Of a stretch of DNA of 64,000 bases, positions 43,140 to 52,186 are shown one piece after another. The DNA comes from Drancourtella massiliensis (GTDB taxonomy: Bacteria > Bacillota > Clostridia > Lachnospirales > Lachnospiraceae). The stretch is from assembly GCF_016900655.1 (NCBI RefSeq), contig NZ_JACJKH010000016.1:1-64000 (forward strand), written 5' to 3'. Every line of letters begins with the position of its first letter. The stretch's first letter is position 1. A program made the position numbers and the translations under genes. A model generated the notes under the pieces. That model searched no databases. It was given only the letters and a program-made list of their open reading frames with translations, and had not been told where the DNA came from.

Positions 43140-44483
43140 CTATAAATGATTCATATTGGCCGCCCGGGTAATCAGGTAGTCTTTTTGATTTTTCTCCGGA
43201 TCTTCCAGCACCTCTTCAAGAAGAGCATTCAAAATCTCTCCCATCTGCGGTCCCGGACTGATTCCGGCATCGATCAGATCTTTCCCTGTCACAGCAAGTT
43301 CTTTCAGCGATACGCATTCGCCCTCATCCACAATCTCCTGAAAGCACTTTGCAACGCCTTCAATATCTGAAATCTTATCGTCTCTGTGATACAGGCTCTG
43401 TGCCAGAGTATCTGCCATCCGGATTTCCAGATAGTAAGGGAACAGATCTTTTCCGATCTTGTTCACCGCCCTGCGGACCAGTCTCCGGTTCGGCGGCATC
43501 CGGTAGTCATGGTAGTAGACAAGTTTTGACACCTTCCGGATCGTATCATTATCAAATTTCAGCCGTCGCATGATCTCTTTTGAAATCCGTTCGCTTCCGA
43601 TGGCATGTTTCTTGAAATGGGCAGTTCCGTCCGGATCCATCGTCTTGTATTCCGGCTTGCCCATGTCATGGAACAGCATGGAAAGGCGGAGAATCCGGTC
43701 TGCGCGGATATGCTTTAATGCCTCCACTGTATGCACGCCTACGTTATACATATGGTGCGGCGTCTCCTGTGTTGTCTCCATCATCCGGTCAAATTCCGGA
43801 AGAATCACTTTGGTGATGCCAAGTTCCCACGCCGTCAGCATCTCTTCCGGGTGCGGTGACACGAGAAGCTTTACAAGCTCGCTCTGAATCCGCTCCGCGC
43901 TGATTTTGACAAGGGTTCCGGCAAGCGCGCCCGCTGCCTCCTTTGTCTTCTCTTCCATGGAAAATCCAAGCTGTGCTGAAAATCGGACAGCCCGCAGAAT
44001 CCGGAGTGCATCCTCCGTAAACCGCTCACGGGCATCTCCCACGCACCGGATGATCCCTTTTTGCAGATCCTCCTGTCCTCCGAACAGGTCACAAAGGCCG
44101 TCTTCATCGTTGTATGCCATGGCATTGATCGTAAAATCCCGTCTCTTGAGGTCTTCTGCAAGCTTTCCTGTAAACCAGACTTCTTTTGGGTGCCTTCCGT
44201 CTTCGTACTCGCCGTCAATCCGGTATGTCGTTACTTCAAATCCTTCTTTTTCTGCCAGAACAGTCACTGTGCCGTGCTCGATTCCGGTATCCACCGTCCG
44301 CCGGAAGATCTGCTTGATCTCTTCCGGCTTTGCGGACGTTGTGATATCCCAGTCCTCCGGCTCCCTTCCCAGTATCGAGTCTCTGACACATCCGCCCACT
44401 GCGTACGCGTCAAAGCCCTGTTCTTTGAGCTTTCGGATGATCCACTGCACTTTTTCCGGCAGTCTGATCCTGACCTGTTCCAT
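43140..44483 (-). CDS. cca: CCA tRNA nucleotidyltransferase
   Basis: 447 residues from the ATG 1 base after the proS stop. Class II: GGCVRDSILGREPEDWDITTSA with the metal-binding Asp pair, then RRDFTINAMAY and the HD domain (LFHDMGKPEYK, about 255-265; YYHDYR). Adds CCA to tRNAs, consistent with the four tRNA genes here that do not encode CCA. Tightly coupled to proS. Confidence 0.95.
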   Translation of the reverse strand: MEQVRIRLPEKVQWIIRKLKEQGFDAYAVGGCVRDSILGREPEDWDITTSAKPEEIKQIFRRTVDTGIEHGTVTVLAEKEGFEVTTYRIDGEYEDGRHPKEVWFTGKLAEDLKRRDFTINAMAYNDEDGLCDLFGGQEDLQKGIIRCVGDARERFTEDALRILRAVRFSAQLGFSMEEKTKEAAGALAGTLVKISAERIQSELVKLLVSPHPEEMLTAWELGITKVILPEFDRMMETTQETPHHMYNVGVHTVEALKHIRADRILRLSMLFHDMGKPEYKTMDPDGTAHFKKHAIGSERISKEIMRRLKFDNDTIRKVSKLVYYHDYRMPPNRRLVRRAVNKIGKDLFPYYLEIRMADTLAQSLYHRDDKISDIEGVAKCFQEIVDEGECVSLKELAVTGKDLIDAGISPGPQMGEILNALLEEVLEDPEKNQKDYLITRAANMNHL

Positions 44484-44484
44484 T

Positions 44485-45930
44485 TTAGTATGCTTTACCC
44501 CAGAAAACTTTGTGTTTTGCCGGTTTTCCGCAGTAAATACATCTGTCGGAAATCGGCTCTTCATCTTCGATCAGACATCTGGATCCGGCTCCGCCTGTCT
44601 CTGCCTTGATCGCTTCTTCACAGCTTTCATCTCCACACCACATCGCTTTGATGAATCCTCTGTTGTCCTTGAATTTTGCAACCATTTCATCCATGGTCTC
44701 TGCCTCATCGATGTGGCCGTCCAGGAATGCTTTTGCTCTTGTATACATATCCTGCTGAATTGTCTCGAGAAGTTCCGCCAGTGCTGCCGGTACCTCGTCG
44801 ATTGCTACAACAGTCTTCTCTCTTGTGTCACGTCTTACAAGGACTGCCTGACCGTTTTCGATATCTTTCGGTCCAAGTTCCACACGTACCGGAATTCCAA
44901 GCATCTCCTGCTCGCTGAATTTCCATCCCGGACTCTTTTCGGACTCGTCGATGTCTGCACGTAATCCTTCTGCGCGGATCGCTGCCAGCAGCTCTTCTGC
45001 ACGGTCAAGAACACCTTCCTTGTGCTGTGCCACCGGGATCACGCGTACCTGTTTCGGAGCGATTCTTGGCGGAAGCACCAGGCCGCTGTCATCGCCATGT
45101 ACCATAATGATCGCACCAATAATTCTTGTAGAAAGTCCCCAGGATGTTTCATAAACACTGTGGAGCTCATTGTTCTTATCCAGATATTTGATGTCGTATG
45201 CATCCGGGAATCCATTTCCGAAGAAGTGGCTTGTCGCGGACTGAAGTGCCTTTCCATCATGCATCAGCGCTTCTACTGTGTATGTGTCTTCTGCACCTGC
45301 AAACTTCTCACTTTCTGTCTTTCTTCCAGCTACATATGGAATCGCAAGAGACTCGCTGATGAAGTCTTTGTAGACCTTCCACATCATAAGTGTTCTCTCT
45401 TCTGCTTCCTCGTAAGTTGCGTGGATGGTATGTCCTTCCTGCCACAGGAACTCTCTGGAACGAAGGAATGGACGTGTCGTCTTTTCCCATCTCAGTACGG
45501 AATTCCACTGGTTCCATACTTTCGGAAGGTCACGGTAAGACTGCACGATACGGCTCCACAGATCACAGAACAGTGTCTCTGATGTCGGACGGATCGCATA
45601 TCTTTCCTGTAATCTCTCTGTTCCGCCATGTGTCACCCATGCAGCTTCCGGAGCGAATCCTTCTACGTGATCCGCTTCTTTCTGAAGCAGATTCTCCGGA
45701 ATCAGCATCGGAAGGTATACGTTCTCTACTCCTGTATCTTTAAATCTCTTGTCCAGATCTGCCTTGATATTTTCCCAGATTGCATATCCATTCGGCAGAT
45801 AGTTCAGGCATCCTTTCACGCTGGAATAGTCGCAAAGCTCTGCCTCTCTCACCACATCCGTGTACCACTGAGCGAAATCTTCATCTCTGGATGTGATAGA
45901 CTTTACAAATTTTTTGTTGTCCTTTGCCAT
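44485..45930 (-). CDS. proS: Prolyl-tRNA synthetase, type with C-terminal zinc region
   Basis: 481 residues from the ATG with GAGAGGAG upstream. Class II motifs: RPTSETLFC (motif 2 area) and motif 3 near VHGDDSGLVLPP; no INS editing domain is visible. The C-terminus has Cys clusters (WCGDESCEEA, RCIYCGKP), typical of the archaeal/eukaryote-like ProRS found in many Clostridia. A T-box leader with a CCG proline specifier precedes it. Confidence 0.93.
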   Translation of the reverse strand: MAKDNKKFVKSITSRDEDFAQWYTDVVREAELCDYSSVKGCLNYLPNGYAIWENIKADLDKRFKDTGVENVYLPMLIPENLLQKEADHVEGFAPEAAWVTHGGTERLQERYAIRPTSETLFCDLWSRIVQSYRDLPKVWNQWNSVLRWEKTTRPFLRSREFLWQEGHTIHATYEEAEERTLMMWKVYKDFISESLAIPYVAGRKTESEKFAGAEDTYTVEALMHDGKALQSATSHFFGNGFPDAYDIKYLDKNNELHSVYETSWGLSTRIIGAIIMVHGDDSGLVLPPRIAPKQVRVIPVAQHKEGVLDRAEELLAAIRAEGLRADIDESEKSPGWKFSEQEMLGIPVRVELGPKDIENGQAVLVRRDTREKTVVAIDEVPAALAELLETIQQDMYTRAKAFLDGHIDEAETMDEMVAKFKDNRGFIKAMWCGDESCEEAIKAETGGAGSRCLIEDEEPISDRCIYCGKPAKHKVFWGKAY

Positions 45931-46012
45931 GTCGCATTCTCCTCTCAATCAATATTTTTCACAGCTTCCAAGGACTTCTGCCCCCTGTTTTTAGAACGAA
46001 GTTTTCTGTTAA

Positions 46013-46267
46013 ATAAACAAAAACACCGGGCATCCGTCCCAAACAGGGACCGGATGTCCGGCGGTACCACCCTCATTAACCACAAAATCTGCGGCTCACT
46101 TCATTGATCATTAACGCTGATAAAACGCTGTACTTTTCATACAGGAACTCCAGGTCCGGTTCAGCCGTGATCCGTCAAAGGCTCGCACCACCCGCCTCTT
46201 CTCTGAAACTTCTCTTAGGCTTACTATTCCCCTTCATCGTTCATTTATTCGGCTTTCGCCATGAAAT
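46013..46267 (-). promoter_or_regulatory. T-box riboswitch, proline specifier, before proS
   Basis: The conserved T-box sequence GAGGGTGGTACCG lies at 46061-46073 (minus strand). Upstream are stem I elements with GCGGGTGGTGCGAGCC, and the specifier reads TGAA-CCG-GA at 46157-46159, a proline codon matching proS. The terminator at 46025-46060 follows. Uncharged tRNA-Pro would favour the antiterminator. Edges are approximate. Confidence 0.9.
46025..46060 (-). terminator. T-box terminator
   Basis: Long stem (CCGGACATCCG-GTCCC paired with GGGAC-GGATGCCCGG, 5-base loop), then TGTTTTTGTTT on the minus strand. Overlaps the T-box antiterminator strand. Confidence 0.88.
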
Positions 46268-46274
46268 TATTCAA

Positions 46275-46303
46275 ATTTTACCCGAAAAAACCGGGAGTGT
46301 CAA
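46275..46303 (-). promoter_or_regulatory. proS/T-box promoter
   Basis: Minus strand: perfect -35 TTGACA (46298-46303), 17-base spacer, -10 TAAAAT (46275-46280). Transcription would start just ahead of stem I. Confidence 0.85.
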
Positions 46304-46348
46304 GTAAAACGCATTGATTGCCACTATTTTGCCCGTTTTTGTGTTACT

Positions 46349-46434
46349 GTTCACACCGTACTCAGCAGAAGAAAGATGCAGAGTCATGCTTGCATGTACG
46401 ATACATCTTCCTTCTGTTGAGTACGGGTGGAACT
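46349..46434. repeat. 86-bp imperfect inverted repeat
   Basis: Core arms of 23 bases (46356-46378 and 46404-46426), CCGTACTCAGCAGAAG... against ...CTTCTGTTGAGTACGG, with two mismatches. The complementarity extends outward to GTTC/GAAC. The 25-base loop has its own small repeats. It lies between the divergent proS T-box and the MNT gene. A MITE-like remnant or regulatory hairpin are both possible. Confidence 0.65.
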
Positions 46435-46527
46435 CATAACGTTTTTGTACATGGTATGTCATGGTTTTTACAATTTCTTTTTCTTTTCTTCTATGCTATG
46501 ATTAGAAAAAGAAAGGAGTGCAGTATA

Positions 46528-46863
46528 ATGAGTGAAATCACAAAACTACACACTTCTATGAAAATCACACCCTCCAGCACCGGAATCAATCAAAGAGTCC
46601 TTAATGAAATCTCCTCATTGGCCCAGAAGTACAACATTCGGCAAGTTATTCTGTTTGGCTCCCGTGCAAGAGGAGATTTTTCCCCAACCAGTGACATTGA
46701 TCTTGCGGTAAGCGGCGGAAATATAGCCCGTTTTTCTTTGGATCTGGATGAAGAAACTTCTACGCTGTTAAAATATGATATTGTTGATCTGGAACGGGCA
46801 ATGCAGCCCGAATTACGCGAGTCTATAAAAAAGGAGGGGAAAACACTCTATGAAAAAATATGA
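46528..46863 (+). CDS. MNT-type nucleotidyltransferase (antitoxin-like)
   Basis: 111 residues from the ATG at 46528 behind AAAGGAG. The motif GSRARGDFSPTSDIDL (about 48-63) is the minimal nucleotidyltransferase signature with the Asp pair. Such proteins pair with HEPN proteins as toxin-antitoxin units in which MNT AMPylates the toxin. The HEPN gene follows with a 14-base overlap, but is frameshifted. Confidence 0.85.
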   Translation: MSEITKLHTSMKITPSSTGINQRVLNEISSLAQKYNIRQVILFGSRARGDFSPTSDIDLAVSGGNIARFSLDLDEETSTLLKYDIVDLERAMQPELRESIKKEGKTLYEKI

Positions 46864-47246
46864 TAATTTTTGTTCCGCTTTATCAAACATGAAGCAGATA
46901 TATAAATATACTGAACCTTATGAATGATGATACGGTTATTCTTACTGGCTTGGTCGGGTTATATGAAATCTGTTTCGAGCAGTCATGGAAAATGATGAAA
47001 GAAATCCTTTCTATGCATGGTTATGAAGCCAGTGCAACAGGATCACCTAAAATTATTCTAAAAACTGCTTATCAGGCTGGTATGATCAAGGACGAAGAAT
47101 TATGGCTACGCGCCTTACAGGAACACAATAATGTTGCACATTCATACAATGAAGACATTGCTCTGGAAATTGTGTCTCAGGCAAAGGAATCTTTCTATGC
47201 AATGTTTTGCAACTTAAAAAATGAAATAGACGCTAACTGGCTGTAG
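46850..47246 (+). pseudogene. HEPN-domain partner, frameshifted
   Basis: The start at 46850, behind AAGGAGGGG, encodes MKKYDNFCSALSNMKQIYKYTEPYE, then TGA at 46925. The match continues one base out of frame from 46920 (NDDTVILTGLVGLYEICFEQSWK to ANWL). Deleting one base near 46924 would join them, so this is a single HI0074-type HEPN gene with an insertion. The motif RNxxxH of the family reads H-N-N-V-A-H (about codons 66-71 of the second part): the Arg is His. Translation from the internal ATG at 46920 could give 108 residues. Confidence 0.75.
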
Positions 47247-47285
47247 TTTCGTAATCTATGATAAATTTTCGTAAGGAGTGATCAA

Positions 47286-47462
47286 ATGAAACCAATAAAG
47301 CAGACACTCATCAGCTTTATCGTATTTTTGATTTCGTATGCTGCTATGACTTTGATACTGACTCACTCTATTGACATCAAAATTCTTGCTGTCTTATCTA
47401 TCTTTTACTTGATTTTAAACCTCATCATATATACGGTGCTGGATAAAGTTTCGAAAAGCTAA
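47286..47462 (+). CDS. Small two-TM membrane protein
   Basis: 58 residues with a GTAAGGAGTG site upstream. Two hydrophobic segments (about 8-28 and 33-50) with a short loop and a basic tail. Function unknown. It is in the same direction as its neighbours and 40 bases after the HEPN gene. Confidence 0.6.
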   Translation: MKPIKQTLISFIVFLISYAAMTLILTHSIDIKILAVLSIFYLILNLIIYTVLDKVSKS

Positions 47463-47523
47463 TCATACACTATATGAATATTTGAGGAGAAATTTTGAGC
47501 GTTCTACATTAAAAGGAGCCGCA

Positions 47524-48594
47524 ATGAAAAAATGTAACATTGTTTATGTGGGGAAAAACCGAAACGGTACTGACCGTTACTGGTGTACGACACATCATGC
47601 TCCGGCCGGTAACGGAAAAGGTGAAAAATTTCATACTTGTTTAGCCCAGAGCAATCCTGCTACAGACGTGCCGCAGGATTCTTTGACCGTAAATCTCCAG
47701 GAGGAGTCCGGCAACATCGCTTTATGGGCATATGTTCCGGCCGTATATGATACTGCAAAGATGGATTCCGCCTTTGGAATTCGTGTTCAAACGGGTAACG
47801 AGGCTGACAAATTCTGCCATCTTCTCCAGATAACAAATGGAGACCAGCAAGTTTCTTTTGATTATACTGCTGCGGTTTCATACCTGGCCTCCAATATCTT
47901 AAATCAGAAAACTGCTTACCTGGAATGTCCACACTGCGGATTTCCGCATCTTGATAAAGACTGGTTTGCCGCAAATCCCCACAAAAAACATCTTTGTTCA
48001 GGCTGCGGACGAAATTTTTATGAAAAAACTGCAGGAATTGGAAATCCTATTATAAAAGCCAATGGTTTATTTAGCGAATTTCATTTTCCTGCAAATTTCG
48101 TAAAGGCTACTCGCAAATTAAGCATAAAACAGCAGGATTTCCCTTTGGGCATCTCAATCTGGGGTTTCAATCCGGCTTTCTTCTGTACTGGCCCAGAAAC
48201 AGAAACTGAGGGAATCCATGTCCATGCATATACTCAGGATAATTCCCGCCCGATTATTGATGCCACCTACAGCGAAGTAGAAATTGACGGGATTTGTCTG
48301 GATGCAAACATGGTCCAGCTCTATATGGCGCAAAAGACGCTTCCATACTTAAAAGATCAAATTGCTTCTGTCAAATGCCCTGATTGCGGTACTGATCTGT
48401 TTGAAACAGGCAGGCAAAGTTGTCTTCCTGCTACGCAGCACGTCTGCCCGAAATGTGGGAAAGAAATAAAAACCCGAAGAAAAATCGTCGCTTCTCCCAT
48501 GCCTGACATTATCGAAAGACTGAAAGGCAAAACCAACCTTCCGTTATCCGGACAAGATATATTGGATGTTTGTCCCCAGTTATCCGAATGGTAA
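47524..48594 (+). CDS. Protein with two zinc ribbons, function unknown
   Basis: 356 residues from the ATG at 47524 behind AAAGGAGCC. Zinc ribbons: CPHCG...C-S-G-C-G (about 140-165) and CPDCG...CPKCG (about 290-325). The middle (about 180-270) is beta-rich with aromatic residues. I do not recognise a family. The two ribbons suggest binding to nucleic acid or partner proteins. The pyrophosphatase-like gene follows 16 bases later, so the pair is one operon. Confidence 0.65.
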   Translation: MKKCNIVYVGKNRNGTDRYWCTTHHAPAGNGKGEKFHTCLAQSNPATDVPQDSLTVNLQEESGNIALWAYVPAVYDTAKMDSAFGIRVQTGNEADKFCHLLQITNGDQQVSFDYTAAVSYLASNILNQKTAYLECPHCGFPHLDKDWFAANPHKKHLCSGCGRNFYEKTAGIGNPIIKANGLFSEFHFPANFVKATRKLSIKQQDFPLGISIWGFNPAFFCTGPETETEGIHVHAYTQDNSRPIIDATYSEVEIDGICLDANMVQLYMAQKTLPYLKDQIASVKCPDCGTDLFETGRQSCLPATQHVCPKCGKEIKTRRKIVASPMPDIIERLKGKTNLPLSGQDILDVCPQLSEW

Positions 48595-48610
48595 AAAAGG
48601 AGGCCGCTTT

Positions 48611-48964
48611 ATGAATACCTTTGATCTTGAATTCTGGAATCTTTTAGATGAACTGGTTCATAGCAGCGACATTGTCATTGATCGTCCTAAGGGAAGCGCG
48701 CATCCCCGGTATCCAGAACAGATTTACGAAGCAGACTATGGATATCTAAAAGGCACTGCATTCATGGACGGCGGCGGAATTGATGTCTGGGTTGGAACCG
48801 GCGGGAAAGAAGTTGACGCTGTCATCTGTACCGTGGATATCGTAAAAAAAGATTCTGAAATAAAAGTCTTGATTGGATGTACTGAAGAAGAGAAAGAAAC
48901 GATATATAAGATGCATAACCGGACGTCTAATATGAAAGGGCTTTTGATCCGCCGTCCGGTCTGA
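48611..48964 (+). CDS. Inorganic-pyrophosphatase-like small protein
   Basis: 117 residues from the ATG behind AAGGAGG. IDRPKGSAHPRYPEQIYEADYGYLKGT and DGGGIDVWVG match a reduced type I inorganic pyrophosphatase. The metal motif DxDPxD reads DGGGID (53-58), so the central Asp and Pro are Gly; normal hydrolysis is doubtful. Known Clostridia annotations call this 'inorganic pyrophosphatase'. Role unknown; paired with the zinc-ribbon gene. Confidence 0.65.
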   Translation: MNTFDLEFWNLLDELVHSSDIVIDRPKGSAHPRYPEQIYEADYGYLKGTAFMDGGGIDVWVGTGGKEVDAVICTVDIVKKDSEIKVLIGCTEEEKETIYKMHNRTSNMKGLLIRRPV

Positions 48965-49021
48965 TGCTGTCTGGCAGAAAGTTCCGCATCTTTACAATTT
49001 TTATTATGAGGGAAAGAAATT

Positions 49022-49540
49022 ATGAATGTAATCATCATTAATGGCCCGATGGGTGTCGGAAAAACCACAGTCGGGAGATACATTGCGGATCAGTATCCCG
49101 GCACCGCCTTTATCGACGGTGACTGGTGTCTGGATCTGCATCCATTTGTCGGCAATCAGGAGACAAAAGTAATGGCCGTCGACAATATTCTACATATGAT
49201 CGGAAATTATAAAAACTGTTCTGTATGCCGGATGATTGTACTCGTATGGCTGATAGATGATGAATGGGTATATCGGCGTATCATTGACGGTATTTGCGCC
49301 CTGCAACTGGAACTGGTCAGCGTCACATTGCTGTGCGGTGAAGAACAGCTCATTCAGCGCTGGAGACAGGATAAGACCTGTGAATGGCGGACAGATCAAT
49401 GGCTCGAAATCAGTCTGAAATCATTACCGCATTTTTCGACACTGGAAAACTGCATGGATACCAGCTATCTGTCAATCAGCGAAACCGCTGAACGGATTGT
49501 ACAACACAGTTTCCATACAGGAAAAGAAAAAACATCATAA
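49022..49540 (+). CDS. P-loop kinase-like ATPase
   Basis: 172 residues. Walker A GPMGVGKTT (8-16), FIDGDW at the second strand, and LLCGEEQLIQRWRQD, as in small nucleotide/sugar kinases and chloramphenicol-phosphotransferase-like proteins. Substrate unknown. Last gene of the island; a terminator follows. Confidence 0.7.
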   Translation: MNVIIINGPMGVGKTTVGRYIADQYPGTAFIDGDWCLDLHPFVGNQETKVMAVDNILHMIGNYKNCSVCRMIVLVWLIDDEWVYRRIIDGICALQLELVSVTLLCGEEQLIQRWRQDKTCEWRTDQWLEISLKSLPHFSTLENCMDTSYLSISETAERIVQHSFHTGKEKTS

Positions 49541-49542
49541 AC

Positions 49543-49599
49543 AATGCCCCTCATCGGAAGCTCCCGGATGATTTCATCCACTTCCCGATGAGGGGCATT
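49543..49599. terminator. Terminator between the P-loop gene and the 5'-nucleotidase
   Basis: Long stem AATGCCCCTCATCGG / CCGATGAGGGGCATT with 20-odd bases in a folded loop (GGATGA/TCATCC). Serves convergent genes. Confidence 0.88.
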
Positions 49600-49656
49600 A
49601 TCATTTTAAACAGAATCCGTTTCACTTACAGTTTCTGTACGAAACCGGAGCGCCCG

Positions 49657-52017
49657 CTATTTCCGTCTTACCTTTGTACCAAGCACTGCTGCAATAACAG
49701 CCAGTGATACGATCGCCGCAGTTCCCGCAGCTTCAACCGGAGCTTCATCACCGGTCTTTACTGCTTTTTTCTGTCCGTCTGCACCGTTATCTGTTTTTGT
49801 TGTATTGCCTGTGTTTGTCGTTCCGTCCGAAGCCCCCGGATCCTTCTTATCGTTTTCCGAACCGCCGGAACCTGTTCCCGTATCTTTTCCCGGGTCTGTG
49901 GTTTCGTCATCTTTGGACGGATCTTCCGGATCCTCCGGGTCTTTCGGTTCCTCTGTGCTGTTTACCGGGATTTCACTTCCTGCTTCCGGTGCCGTCAGCT
50001 GAGGCATTGTTCTTAATGTATCTTCTACAATACCAAGTCCCGCATAGTTGTCCACATAGACCTCATCCTGTGAATCGGAAACACGGATTCCATGTCCGCC
50101 GTCTGTAACGGTGATATTAAGGATTCCGTTTTCATCAGTCCTGCCCATCTGGCCTTCGCCGCCGTCTACACGGTAACTGATCTCCTGATTTGCGAAGACG
50201 CTTCCATCTTCATTTACGATTTTCACGGAAGCGGTATAATCTTTCGGCTGGTAAACGCTTCCTGTATAAGCGATCCTTCCTTTTGTTCCCTGATATCCGG
50301 ACAGCGTGCCGTTATTCAGACTGTTCTCAACATAAGCCTCGATTGTCTCCAGCTCTCCTCCTGCTTCCGCGTATTTCGGAAGATCTGCAAGCATGGTATA
50401 ATCGTTGCCGCCGCTCATAATGTAATTGTTTCCCGCCATAATAATCTGGGTCGTATCATCTGTCCGGTCAAGCGGAGTGCTCTGTCCGTCAAGGGTGATG
50501 GACACGACTCTGCTTCCCTGTTCCGCATCCGGATTAAATACGACCTGGAATCCGGAAATCTGTAAAAATCCTCCGGACACTGACTGCTGAAGCAACATAC
50601 CTGTCTCCGGATCCTGCCCGTCCAGACTGGAGCCGGACTGTTCCATCACCTCATACAAAATCTTCGGAGTGATTTTCTTCATATAGATCGTGTTGGAAAA
50701 CGGGAATGTGGACACAAGGTCTCCCTTTGTGATATCTCCATTGGAAATCATCTCCCGGATTCCTCCGCCGTTTTCCACACCGACTACCGGCATCTGTTTT
50801 TCCTCTTCAGTTCCATTCTGCTGTACCATAGCTTTTGCCGCACCTGCGATGGCATCTGCCGCCAGATCTCCATAGTTGGTCTCTACAAACCTTGTCGGCG
50901 GTACATTCCCGATCCATCCTGCCCAGAGCGTGGTCGGCGTGGATCCAATCACTTCCTGAAGCGAATCATTCTGCTCACTGGTAATTTTCTCAAGTTCTGC
51001 GGCTACCTCTGCATCCGGCGTTACTTCCGCAAAGTCTTCTATTCCAAGCAGTTCCTCCGTCACGACCGGATCACTGTTCTCACTTACCGATACAGTCAGT
51101 TTTCCGACTGCACTCAGACCGGTTCCGGTCTGTACAATCTGGACGTCGTTGACCTCCTCGTTTTCCACGGTATGGCTGTGTCCGTCAATGATCGCATCCA
51201 GCTTTCCCTGATACTCGCCGGTCATCCCGTTTGCCAGATCTTCCGACGTACAGTCCGCTCCACCGGTCTCATCTCCCATGTGGGCGACTGCAATCACAAC
51301 ATCCGCTCCTGCTTCTTCCAGATGCGCAATCTCTGTTTTTGCTGTTTCAATCTCGTCAGCAAAAGTCACGCCCTGGATTCCTTCCGGATTTGTCGCTGAA
51401 GCGGTCTCTGTTGTCGTCAGACCAAAAAATCCGATCTTCTTTCCCTGTCTTTCAATGATCACATGACAGCCGTCTGTATCGTCCTGCTGTCCTGCAAGCA
51501 GCAGCTGATTATCTTTGTAAATATTCGCCGCCAGCACCGGGAATTCTGCCAGTGACACATTTTTAAGAAATGCGTCTGTTCCAAAATCAAACTCATGGTT
51601 TCCTGCCGCCATGACATCATAGCCCGCCAGATTCATCAGTTGGATCACATCGTTTCCCTGCGTCAGCGAGGCAAGCGGCAGTCCCTGCGTAGCGTCTCCG
51701 GCATCTACCAGAATCGCATTCTCATCCGCATTTTTCAGTCCGGCCACAAGCGGCAGCCCGATTACAGATTCCCCGTCACCCTGGAGATATCCATGGGTAT
51801 CATTCGTATGATAAATCGTAATCTCTGTCGTCTCTTCCTCTGTCTGCACAGTGTCTTCCTCCTGCTGTGCCGTCTCTTCGGTCGACTGTGTTGTTTCTTC
51901 GGTCGCCTGTACCGTTTCATCGATTGCCTCTACCGTCTCTTCCGCTGAAACCGGAACAGCCTGGAAAGTCAGTCCGAGCGCCAGAACAGCCGCAAGAATA
52001 CATTTTCTGTTTCTCAT
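49657..52017 (-). CDS. Cell-surface 5'-nucleotidase / UDP-sugar hydrolase
   Basis: 786 residues from the ATG behind AAGGAGTGG. Signal peptide (1-24), acidic Thr/Glu repeats (about 27-62), metallophosphatase domain (about 66-310: IYHTNDTHGY, DAGDATQG, GNHEFDFG, GHSH), substrate domain (about 330-520), an Ig/Cna-like domain (about 585-660), a Pro/Asp/Gly linker and a C-terminal anchor: VKTGDEAP, hydrophobic stretch, RRK. The KTGD-type anchor is the Lachnospiraceae variant of an LPxTG site. Releases phosphate and nucleosides outside the cell. Confidence 0.9.
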   Translation of the reverse strand: MRNRKCILAAVLALGLTFQAVPVSAEETVEAIDETVQATEETTQSTEETAQQEEDTVQTEEETTEITIYHTNDTHGYLQGDGESVIGLPLVAGLKNADENAILVDAGDATQGLPLASLTQGNDVIQLMNLAGYDVMAAGNHEFDFGTDAFLKNVSLAEFPVLAANIYKDNQLLLAGQQDDTDGCHVIIERQGKKIGFFGLTTTETASATNPEGIQGVTFADEIETAKTEIAHLEEAGADVVIAVAHMGDETGGADCTSEDLANGMTGEYQGKLDAIIDGHSHTVENEEVNDVQIVQTGTGLSAVGKLTVSVSENSDPVVTEELLGIEDFAEVTPDAEVAAELEKITSEQNDSLQEVIGSTPTTLWAGWIGNVPPTRFVETNYGDLAADAIAGAAKAMVQQNGTEEEKQMPVVGVENGGGIREMISNGDITKGDLVSTFPFSNTIYMKKITPKILYEVMEQSGSSLDGQDPETGMLLQQSVSGGFLQISGFQVVFNPDAEQGSRVVSITLDGQSTPLDRTDDTTQIIMAGNNYIMSGGNDYTMLADLPKYAEAGGELETIEAYVENSLNNGTLSGYQGTKGRIAYTGSVYQPKDYTASVKIVNEDGSVFANQEISYRVDGGEGQMGRTDENGILNITVTDGGHGIRVSDSQDEVYVDNYAGLGIVEDTLRTMPQLTAPEAGSEIPVNSTEEPKDPEDPEDPSKDDETTDPGKDTGTGSGGSENDKKDPGASDGTTNTGNTTKTDNGADGQKKAVKTGDEAPVEAAGTAAIVSLAVIAAVLGTKVRRK

Positions 52018-52186
52018 CTTCCACTCCTTATTGAATCGTCTCCCTGGTTCCGTTTCTATTATACCATTCCCTTTGCCCGGCCGAAACATTGTTTCTCCCA
52101 TTTTTTTGTGCCGTCCGGCCACATGGATTTTCCTTTGCCAACCATTCCAGGATATGATATGATGTGTGAAATGAAAGGAGCACATT

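Noticed and set aside
43906-44964. 352-codon plus-strand open frame
   Set aside because: Antisense to cca and proS, with no family features.
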